DNA from: Pseudomonas cichorii | Lineage (GTDB): Bacteria; Pseudomonadota; Gammaproteobacteria; Pseudomonadales; Pseudomonadaceae | Direction of reading: 5' to 3' | DNA: 61,231 bases | Assembly: GCF_003700275.1 (NCBI RefSeq) | Contig: NZ_RBRE01000040.1 | Location: forward strand, 1-61,231 | In this document: piece after piece, positions 1 to 8,700 of the stretch | How positions within the stretch are numbered: position 1 is the stretch's first letter | Layout: the number at the start of each line of letters is the position of its first letter | Translations under genes and position numbers: made by a program | Notes under the pieces: generated by a model | The model's input: only the letters and a program-made list of their open reading frames with translations | Database searches by the model: none | Told to the model about the DNA's origin: nothing

Positions 1-306
1 GTGTATAGACATCGCGTGGAAACATCTGGGTATTTGCTTTTAAATAATACGGGGCATGGGTCGGAGGAGATGGATGTTCCGCAGGGTTTTTCTGTGGTGC
101 TTGGCTTTGCTGTTGAAGTTCAGAGGTGGCAAGCATCGATTTCAGTGGATATTAAACGCAGTGGTTTAATGAAGGGAGTTATGGCAGCTCCGATCGCTTC
201 AGGATTGGCAGTCGGGGATTGGGTAGTCTGTTCACGCGCTACACTTCTGAAAGGTCATCTTGTTGTTGTGCCGAGTGGTTGTTTTGTTTCTCTGATGAGC
301 CAGTAA
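1..306 (+). CDS. C-terminal part of an unrecognised protein (open at window edge)
   Basis: This frame is open from the first base to a TAA at 304-306, so it is probably the 3' end of a gene that starts outside the window. I do not recognise the protein. It is about 100 residues, rich in Val, Gly and Ser, with no clear membrane segment or signal peptide, and reads like beta-strand-rich sequence. A possible internal start is ATG at 70, directly behind a GGAGGAG stretch, but that spacing is too tight to be convincing. It lies 77 bp upstream of the Tc toxin gene on the same strand, so a TcaA-like partner subunit or a small accessory gene is possible. Neither can be shown from the bases present. 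The DNA here is more AT-rich than most of the window. Confidence 0.35.
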   Translation: MYRHRVETSGYLLLNNTGHGSEEMDVPQGFSVVLGFAVEVQRWQASISVDIKRSGLMKGVMAAPIASGLAVGDWVVCSRATLLKGHLVVVPSGCFVSLMSQ

Positions 307-383
307 GTTAAACTTGGTTTTAGTGTTCATGATCTCATGATGTTTCGGTAAGGCTGACATTAGCCAGGGATGAAGGTGTTGAA

Positions 384-3300
384 ATGATTAATGGAATAAT
401 CGCCACGCTTGAAGAACAACGCCGCGACGCCCTCGTTGGTTATTATCTAGGCCAGCTTGTTCCTTCAAATGCAACCTCGGCCCCCTTGGGCCTGACCACG
501 CCTGACGATTTATACGAATACTTGCTGATCGATAATCAGGTCAGTGGGGAGGTGGAAACCAGTCGTGTTGCGCAAGGCATCGCCAGCATTCAGCAATATA
601 TCAATGCCATCTATCACGGTATGGAGCCGGGATACACACGTGGTTTTGATGAGGACCGCTTACGGCTCTGGCGCGAAGGCATGAGCGAATACAGTGTCTG
701 GGCCGGTTACCAGATGATCGAGGATTACCCGGAAAACTATATCGACCCGACACTGCGTCTGGGCAAGACCAGTCAATTTCAGGCATTCGAGTCGGAGTTG
801 GGGCAGAGTCGAATCAGTAAAGATAATGTAAGCTCGGCACTGAAAAACTACCTAGACAGTTTTGAGAATATTAGTAATCTGCGTGTGGTCGCCTGCTATG
901 TTGATGGCGAAGATTTTAGACACGCCGACTACTATTTTGTAGGTCGAAAAAACGTCGAGCCTTTTGATTACTACTGGCGCGTGGCGAACATCGATCTGGC
1001 GCTAGAGAGCACTGGGGTGTTGCCCTCGGCGTGGGGTGAGTGGAAAAAAATCGATGTCGCTTTCGATGCGAAAGTGCAGCATGTCCGTCCGGTCGTGGTC
1101 GAGGGGCGCTTGCATTTGGTCTGGGTGGAGCTTGGGCAGGCTGAAACCAACGATGAAGGTATCAAGACCGGCAAGTATTTTTATCGTGCCAGAATGGCTT
1201 ATAAATTCATCTCGGATAGGTGGTCACCGACGACGCTGATTTATGAGGGGCTTACCGATAAGACCAATCTCGATGCCCGCGACGGAAGTGGAAACAGTGT
1301 CCTGGCTGGTCGCTTTACACTGATGGCCAGTATGGATGTGCGATTTGTCGGCGAGCCTCGCATGATTGTTTGCTTTCAGTACAGAGCTGACATCAGTGCA
1401 CTGGAAGTAACGGCAGAGCCTGAGCAGTTTTTGCTGGTGTTCGACAGGCTCTTCAATAGGGTTCAGCTGGACCATGCCGAGGAAATGCAGTTGTATGCGA
1501 TTGCCATCACTATGCTGGCTACGAATCCAGCGCGTGCGCAATATCCGATAGGGGGAAGATATCTTGATGGGCGCAGAGAGTGGCAGTTGGAGGGCGTAAC
1601 CTGGAACACGGCTGGCGATAATGACATCCCGGAAGGCGGTGTTAACCAATCGCTTGAGCTTGCGGTCACGTTGCATAGTTCTGAAGCGGCGTGTTCGCTA
1701 GATGTGCAAGGTATTTGTAACGCAAAAAGATATCGGCGCAGCGAGTTTTCCTTGTTTCTCGCAAGTAATCGGAAATATGGCAATGATCTTTACCAATTTA
1801 CTGTCCGAGGTAGTCAATCAGGATTTTCTCTGGAAGTAAGGATCATCTGTAATTACGCGAATGCATCTGTACCCATAAGTGCGAGTGGCGCTTTAACCAG
1901 GTTTGGCGATTTGGTGGCGGGTTTTAATCCCTCCGATTTTGACTGGATCGTACTTGAGCCTGGTTACCGTACCGTTTATCAGGCAATCAAGGCTTTAACC
2001 ATTGATCCTGAAACGTTTGCTGCACCGACCGCCGAAGAATTAAGAAACGGGGCCCAGTTCACTATGAATTTTGCGGGGCCACTTCCCATGGCAAATCCAG
2101 CGAACCAGTACAGTGAAACACTCGTCGCAGCCGTTCAAGATTTCGATATTTGGGAGTCATCCCCCGCCGTGTCTTGTCAATTGGTGCTCAACGGTGCGGC
2201 CAGAACGCCGGTGGAGTCCATACCCTGGACAGGCGATGAAGTTGTAAAGACCCTGCGCTTTGGCGCTTTGCCCAAGGGGTCGGGGTATGGGTATAACGAA
2301 TTTCACGTCGCCAGATTCATGAAGCCCGAGCCAGTGCCGCTCATTGTTACCACGCCTGACGGAGGGCAGTTCCTGGATCTGGCGGCGCTCGAGCTGCCCT
2401 TATTACGCTACGTGCGCATGAACACTACATTCGCCAAGGAACTTGTGAAAAGGGCTGAGCTTTCGCTGGAAAACGTATTGAGTTGGGAGGCGCAGCATAC
2501 ACAAGAACCACCCGCTCCCGGCGGTGCGAAAGTGCTGCTGGATTTCAAGGGGGCCAACGGTCGTTATTTCTGGGAGCTGTTCTTTCATGTGCCGCATCTG
2601 GTTGCCCAAAGGCTGCACGCCGAGTTCGATTATCTGGGGGCGGAAAGCTGGCTGCATTACCTGTTCAATCCTCTGGAACGCATCGCGCCTTTATACCCTC
2701 CACCTGTAGCAGAGCATTTCTACTGGACCAGCCGTCCGCTGACCTTTGAAAACGATCCAGCATATGAGTGGGGCGGGCTCGGCGATCCCGATGCCATCGC
2801 CTACGGCGCGCCATCCCATTACCGCAAGGCTATCTTCGTCTTTTACCTGAATAACCTGATTGCCCATGGCGACATGCTTTACCGGCAATTGACCCGCGAT
2901 ACGCTGAATCAGGCGCAGCTCCTGTATGTCCGTGCCGCTTCGCTGCTCGGGCCGCTTTCCAAAGGTCGCAGTATCAGCCGCTGGACCCCGATGACCCTGC
3001 AAGAAGCTGCCGCGCATGACGAGACGCTGTTCGCCGACTTCGAGGCTTCGGGGCTAGAGGGGTTGAACAGTGACATACCGAATCATTCTGACGGGCAGCT
3101 CTGGCTGCATCTGCTGGATGCGCCGTGGTTTCGTCTGCCGGTCAACAACAAGCTGCTCGATCTCTGGGAGCGGCTGGCACTGAGGCTCTACAACCTGCGG
3201 CATAACCTCAGTCTGGATGGCAAGCCGCTTGCGTTGCCTCTCTACGCTCCTGCGGCAAACCCGACCGACCTGTTGCGTGCCCAGGCAGCGGGCGGTGGCA

Positions 3301-4961
3301 GTGGCCAGCGGCGTCTGGGTTCGCTGGCGATCATTCCTCCGTATCGTTTCAGGGCCATGTTGCCGCGGGTACAGAATGCCGTCGAAACACTGATTCGCTA
3401 TGGCGAGCAACTGCGCGGTTATATGGAGTTGCGTGATCGTGCCGATCAGGAAGAGCTGCAACAGGCCCATGTACTGGAACTGTCGGTGTTCACCGAAACC
3501 CTGCAGATGCAGATGATCGAGCAGGCAATCAAGTCCCGTGAGGCTCTGGTGGGCAGCCGTGCGGCCATTGAGTCGCGCAAGGAGTATTACCGTAAACTTG
3601 AGCAGGAGGATGTCAGCCAGGACGAGAGTCGGGCAATGGAATTGCATAATCAAGCCAAATTCATGGATATGGGGGCCTTGGGAATAACAATGGTGGGGCA
3701 TGCTCTTGATGCCGCTGTTCCGACCATTTTCGGTACCTCAAACGGCGGTATACGTCCTTCCGGATTTGCCTTTGCCGCGGCAACTGCCGTTCAGATCGCC
3801 ACGTTAGGAAAGTCCAAAGATGCAGACCTGCTCTTGATGAGCGAACAGTACCGCCGTCGGCGTGTCGAGTGGCAGTTCCTGGCCCGTCAGGCCGAACAGG
3901 ATCTTGAAGCCCTCGATCAGCAGATCCAGGTGCAGGATATTGCCATCGAGGCAGCCAGGACCAGCCTGGCGCAAGCCACCAAGGCCCAGGAGCAGGCGCA
4001 GGTCTACTACACCTTCCTGAAAAATCGCGCCACGGGTCCGGCGTTGTATCAATGGTTGATTGGCCAGATGGCGACCCTGTATTTCCAGGCCTACGATGTG
4101 GTGCTATCGATGTGCCTGGGCACCGAGGCTTGCTGGCAATACGAAATCGGCGATCGCGATACCCGCTTCGTTCCGGTCAATGCCTGGGCGGATAATCGCT
4201 ATGGGCTGACGGCGGGCGAGATGTTGAAGCTGGGCCTGTTGCAGATGGAATCGGCATTTCTGTCCCGGCATGAACGGCGACTGGAGCTGAGCAAGACGAT
4301 ATCCCTGAAAACCCTGCTCAAGGACTACGATCCCGGCGCGCAGGCCTGGAGCGCTGTGCCCCGGATAACCGGTTGGGAGGCGGTGATTGCGCAACTGGAA
4401 ACCACGGGCGAGATTGTTTTCGACCTGAAATCCTCGTTGTTCGACAAGGATTATCCGGGCCAGTATCTTCGTCAGTTGGTGCGCGTTTCGGTCTCGATTC
4501 CCGCAGTGCTGGGGCCGTACGAGGATATTCACCTCTTGTTGACCCAGCAGACCAGCAGTGTGTTGTTGAGCCCTGACATCGGTGGTGTGCGTTATTTCTA
4601 CAAGGAAGCGGGCGAGTTGCCGCAGGACGAGGGCGAGGTCGACCCGACGCATATCGTGTTCAATCCCAGAGCCAATCAGCAGATCGGTATTTCCAGTGGG
4701 GTCGACGACCATGGCATGTTCATGCTCGATTTTGGTGATGAACGCTACTTTCCGTTCGAGGGTACCGGTGCAGTATCGCGCTGGACCCTGAGTTTCCCGC
4801 GTCACGAATCAGAGCGGCAAAAGGCAATCCTGGGCTCACTGAGCGATATCATCCTGCACGTCAGATACCTTGCCGTGGACGGTGGCAAGGTATTCAACGC
4901 CGAGGTGGAGAAACTGGTGAAAACAGTGGAAGAGGGCGAGTCTTCCAGAGGGATCAATTGA
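384..4961 (+). CDS. TcaB-like insecticidal Tc toxin subunit (C-terminal half of TcA)
   Basis: The 1525-residue protein resembles the C-terminal part of TcA toxins (TcdA1, TcaB), the pore-forming and receptor-binding subunit of the ABC toxin complexes of Photorhabdus, Xenorhabdus and Pseudomonas. Residues about 1-150 match the ABC-toxin N-terminal region. A neuraminidase-like, beta-rich region follows from about 200. Residues about 1000-1200 are a long alpha-helical, coiled-coil stretch with a short hydrophobic Ala/Gly segment, as expected for the translocation channel. Residues about 1213-1517 match the TcB-binding domain, including NRATGPALYQWL and AGEMLKLGLLQMESAF. At 1525 residues it is shorter than fused TcdA (about 2500), so a separate TcaA-like protein would be expected upstream. 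ATG at 384 has AAGGTG five bases before it. No TcB/TcC gene is in the window; the next gene is convergent and overlaps the end by 8 bp. The first half is visibly more AT-rich than the second. Confidence 0.85.
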   Translation: MINGIIATLEEQRRDALVGYYLGQLVPSNATSAPLGLTTPDDLYEYLLIDNQVSGEVETSRVAQGIASIQQYINAIYHGMEPGYTRGFDEDRLRLWREGMSEYSVWAGYQMIEDYPENYIDPTLRLGKTSQFQAFESELGQSRISKDNVSSALKNYLDSFENISNLRVVACYVDGEDFRHADYYFVGRKNVEPFDYYWRVANIDLALESTGVLPSAWGEWKKIDVAFDAKVQHVRPVVVEGRLHLVWVELGQAETNDEGIKTGKYFYRARMAYKFISDRWSPTTLIYEGLTDKTNLDARDGSGNSVLAGRFTLMASMDVRFVGEPRMIVCFQYRADISALEVTAEPEQFLLVFDRLFNRVQLDHAEEMQLYAIAITMLATNPARAQYPIGGRYLDGRREWQLEGVTWNTAGDNDIPEGGVNQSLELAVTLHSSEAACSLDVQGICNAKRYRRSEFSLFLASNRKYGNDLYQFTVRGSQSGFSLEVRIICNYANASVPISASGALTRFGDLVAGFNPSDFDWIVLEPGYRTVYQAIKALTIDPETFAAPTAEELRNGAQFTMNFAGPLPMANPANQYSETLVAAVQDFDIWESSPAVSCQLVLNGAARTPVESIPWTGDEVVKTLRFGALPKGSGYGYNEFHVARFMKPEPVPLIVTTPDGGQFLDLAALELPLLRYVRMNTTFAKELVKRAELSLENVLSWEAQHTQEPPAPGGAKVLLDFKGANGRYFWELFFHVPHLVAQRLHAEFDYLGAESWLHYLFNPLERIAPLYPPPVAEHFYWTSRPLTFENDPAYEWGGLGDPDAIAYGAPSHYRKAIFVFYLNNLIAHGDMLYRQLTRDTLNQAQLLYVRAASLLGPLSKGRSISRWTPMTLQEAAAHDETLFADFEASGLEGLNSDIPNHSDGQLWLHLLDAPWFRLPVNNKLLDLWERLALRLYNLRHNLSLDGKPLALPLYAPAANPTDLLRAQAAGGGSGQRRLGSLAIIPPYRFRAMLPRVQNAVETLIRYGEQLRGYMELRDRADQEELQQAHVLELSVFTETLQMQMIEQAIKSREALVGSRAAIESRKEYYRKLEQEDVSQDESRAMELHNQAKFMDMGALGITMVGHALDAAVPTIFGTSNGGIRPSGFAFAAATAVQIATLGKSKDADLLLMSEQYRRRRVEWQFLARQAEQDLEALDQQIQVQDIAIEAARTSLAQATKAQEQAQVYYTFLKNRATGPALYQWLIGQMATLYFQAYDVVLSMCLGTEACWQYEIGDRDTRFVPVNAWADNRYGLTAGEMLKLGLLQMESAFLSRHERRLELSKTISLKTLLKDYDPGAQAWSAVPRITGWEAVIAQLETTGEIVFDLKSSLFDKDYPGQYLRQLVRVSVSIPAVLGPYEDIHLLLTQQTSSVLLSPDIGGVRYFYKEAGELPQDEGEVDPTHIVFNPRANQQIGISSGVDDHGMFMLDFGDERYFPFEGTGAVSRWTLSFPRHESERQKAILGSLSDIILHVRYLAVDGGKVFNAEVEKLVKTVEEGESSRGIN

Positions 4962-5310
4962 GATGGCTTTCGAGTGTGCCGACGTCCTTGAGCAGGGTCA
5001 GCAGGGTCGTGTGCACTTCGCTCAGATCATCGGCCGCAGTGGTATGCAGAATCTCGTAGCGGGTATCGCCACCCAGGGCTTCTGCATCCTCGGCTGAAAT
5101 CTCCACCACCAGCTGTTTATCGTTCAGGGAAACCTTCAGGCTGGTCACATACACCGTGTCATCGCAGACGGTGATCTCGACTTCATCCTCATCCGGAAAA
5201 CGTGCCAGGGAAAACAGCTCGTTGTTTTCGTCATGGCAGCAAAGCAGCGCCATGTCGTCGTTTTCGTCGTCGCAAGGGTTGGCGAGTAGCAGGGCAGTCT
5301 TGGTTTGCAT
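4954..5310 (-). CDS. Small acidic hypothetical protein
   Basis: A 118-residue acidic protein with many Asp and Glu residues, four Cys in the first 40 residues (including a CC pair) and no signal peptide or membrane segment. I do not recognise a named family. ATG at 5310 is preceded by AGGA at suitable spacing (GCCAGGATTCTGCC before the ATG). It is convergent with the Tc toxin gene and their 3' ends overlap by 8 bp. Upstream it faces gdhB across 447 bp. Good Shine-Dalgarno spacing and normal Pseudomonas codon use make it a believable gene. Its function is unknown. Confidence 0.65.
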   Translation of the reverse strand: MQTKTALLLANPCDDENDDMALLCCHDENNELFSLARFPDEDEVEITVCDDTVYVTSLKVSLNDKQLVVEISAEDAEALGGDTRYEILHTTAADDLSEVHTTLLTLLKDVGTLESHLN

Positions 5311-5757
5311 GGCAGAATCCTGGCTGGGCTAGGGGACGATAGTGCCACAGTAATGTAGGAAAATTATCAGGTAATTCTTCCTGTGCAGGATGTTTCCGGA
5401 AGAGGTCGTACATCCAGAGCATTTGTGTCGTCCGAAACCATGTGTTCCCGGATAAAACCGGTCCTGCAGGGATTGTCTGACGGCTGCTGTTCCTGGATGT
5501 CCGAATATGTCGCAGCTCTGTAAGTATCCGCAAGCGTGCTCTCTTAAGCTGCAATCAGATGAGCGGTCAAAGAACTGCTCCTTCGCGCTTCGATCCCTTT
5601 TTCCGGATCGAATGTGACGACTCGTTCGCGGCAAGCGTTATTTCTTTAGCTTTACACTCTGCCATGCTGTGCCTCTGCCCGTTACATCCCGGTGCAGTCT
5701 GGTACGAGACACTTCCATCAAGCTTCCTCCTTATAAAAGCAAAGCGGAGTACCACAG
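5311..5757. other. Divergent intergenic region upstream of gdhB
   Basis: This 447-bp stretch separates the hypothetical gene (minus) from gdhB (plus) and must hold both promoters. It contains no convincing gene: the open frames overlapping it run into gdhB in another frame and lack ribosome sites. I see no strong sigma-70 or sigma-54 consensus and no terminator. Confidence 0.4.
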
Positions 5758-8700
5758 ATGGCGTTCTTCACCGCAGCCAGCAAGTCCGACTTCCAGCATC
5801 AACTGAAATCGGCACTGGCTCAGCACATCAACGAACAGGCATTGCCACAAGTAGCGCTGTTCGCTGAGCAATTCTTCGGCATTATTTCCCTGGATGAACT
5901 GACCCAGCGTCGTCTTTCCGACCTGGCAGGCTGCACCCTGTCCGCCTGGCGCCTGCTGGAGCGTTTCGAGCATGGTCAGCCTCAGGTACGGGTCTACAAC
6001 CCCGATTACGAGCGTCATGGATGGCAATCGACTCACAGTGCCGTCGAAGTGCTGCATCATGACCTGCCATTCCTGGTCGACTCGGTACGTACCGAACTGA
6101 ACCGTCGCGGTTACAGCATCCACACCTTGCAAACCACCGTATTGAGTGTGCGCCGCGGTGCTGCCGGTGAGTTGCTTGAACTGCTGCCCAAGGGCACGAC
6201 CGGCGAAGGCGTGCTGCAAGAATCGCTGATGTATCTGGAAATCGACCGCTGCGCCAACACTGTCGAGCTGAGTGTGCTGGCACGCGAGCTGGAGCAGGTG
6301 CTGGGTGAGGTCCGTGCTGCGGTAGAAGATTTCGAGCCAATGAAAGCCCGTTTGAACGAGCTGCTGGCAAGTATCGACACCAACGAATACAACGTCGATG
6401 AGCAGGAAAAGGCCGAGATCAAGGTCTTCCTGCAATGGCTGGTGAACAACCATTTCACCTTCCTCGGCTATGAAGAGTTTGAAGTCCGTGGCGAAGGCGA
6501 CGGCGGCCAACTGATCTACGACGAATCGTCGCTGCTGGGCCTGGCCAAGCTGCTGCGTCCGGGGCTTTCCAGCGAAGACCTGCATATCGAAGGCTATGCG
6601 GTGAATTACCTGCAGGATCCGACGCTGCTGTCGTTCGCCAAGGCCGCGCATCCAAGCCGTGTCCATCGTCCGGCTTATCCCGACTACGTTTCGATCCGTC
6701 AGATCGATGCCTCGGGCAAGGTCATCAAGGAATGCCGCTTCATGGGCCTGTACACCTCGTCGGTGTATGGCGAGAGCGTGCGGCAGATTCCGTACATCCG
6801 CCGCAAGGTCGCGGAAATCGAACGTCGTTCCGGTTTCGATGCCAAGGCGCACCTGGGCAAGGAACTGGCCCAGGTTGTTGAAGTGCTGCCACGCGACGAT
6901 CTGTTCCAGACCCCGGTGGACGAGCTGTTCAGCACCGTGATGTCCATCGTGCAGATCCAGGAGCGCAACAAGATTCGCGTGTTCCTGCGCAAAGATCCGT
7001 ATGGCCGCTTCTGCTACTGCCTGGCCTATGTACCGCGTGACGTGTATTCCACCGAAGTGCGGCAGAAGATCCAGCAGGTATTGATGGAGCGCCTGAAGGC
7101 CAGCGACTGCGAGTTCTGGACCTTCTTCTCCGAATCGGTTCTGGCCCGTGTGCAGTTGATCCTGCGCGTGGACCCCAAGGTCAATCTGGATATCGACCCG
7201 ATCCAGCTGGAAAACGAAGTCATCCAGGCCTGCCGTTCGTGGAAAGACGATTACTCCAGCCTGGTGGTCGAGAGCTTCGGCGAAGCCCACGGCACCAATG
7301 TACTGGCTGACTTCCCCAAAGGCTTCCCGGCAGGTTACCGCGAGCGCTTCGCCGCGCACTCGGCTGTGGTGGACATGCAGCATGTGCTGAGCCTGAGCGA
7401 AGCCAATCCGTTGGTGATGAGCTTCTACCAGCCGCTGGCGGGTGGCCGTCAGCAGTTGCACTGCAAGCTGTACCACGCCGACACGCCGCTGGCGCTCTCG
7501 GACGTGCTGCCGATTCTGGAAAACCTCGGCCTGCGCGTGCTGGGCGAGTTCCCGTACCGCCTGCAACATGCCAATGGCCGTGAGTTCTGGATTCACGACT
7601 TTGCCTTTACTTACGCCGAAGGCCTGAACCTCGACATCCAGCAGCTCAACGACACGTTGCAGGATGCCTTCGTGCATATCGTCAGCGGCGATGCCGAGAA
7701 CGATGCCTTCAACCGTCTGGTATTGACCGCCGGCCTGCCATGGCGCGATGTGGCGCTGCTGCGTGCCTATGCCCGCTACCTGAAGCAGATTCGTCTGGGC
7801 TTCGACCTGGGCTATATCGCCAGCACCCTGAACAACCATACCGACATCGCCCGCGAACTGACCCGGCTGTTCAAGACCCGTTTCTATCTGGCGCGCAAGC
7901 TGGGTTCCGACGATCTGGACGACAAGCAACTGCGTCTGGAGCAGGCGATTCTTACCGCTCTGGACGATGTTCAGGTGCTCAACGAAGACCGCATCCTGCG
8001 TCGTTATCTGGACCTGATCAAGGCGACCCTGCGCACCAACTTCTACCAGACCGACGCCAACGGCCAGAACAAGAGCTACTTCAGCTTCAAGTTCAATCCG
8101 CGCCTGATTCCCGAGCTGCCCAAGCCTGTGCCGAAGTTCGAGATTTTCGTCTACTCGCCGCGTGTCGAAGGCGTGCACCTGCGCTTCGGCAACGTGGCCC
8201 GTGGCGGTCTGCGCTGGTCGGATCGTGAAGAAGACTTCCGTACCGAAGTGCTGGGCCTGGTAAAAGCCCAGCAAGTGAAAAACTCGGTCATCGTGCCGGT
8301 GGGCGCCAAGGGTGGTTTCCTGCCGCGTCGCCTGCCGCTGGGCGGCAGCCGCGATGATATCCAGGCTGAAGGCATTGCCTGCTACCGCATCTTCATCTCG
8401 GGTCTGCTGGATATCACCGACAACCTCAAGGAAGGCGTGCTGGTACCGCCGGCCAACGTGGTGCGTCACGATGACGACGATCCGTATCTGGTGGTTGCGG
8501 CCGACAAGGGCACCGCGACCTTCTCCGACATCGCCAACGGCATTGCCATCGATTACGGCTTCTGGCTGGGTGATGCCTTTGCTTCCGGTGGCTCGGCCGG
8601 TTATGACCACAAGAAGATGGGCATTACCGCCAAGGGCGCATGGGTTGGTGTGCAGCGTCACTTCCGTGAGCGCGACATCAATGTCCAGCAGGACAGCATC

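Noticed and set aside
5559..5867. 102-residue frame upstream of and into gdhB
   Set aside because: It overlaps the gdhB start in another frame, has no ribosome site and an unusual composition.
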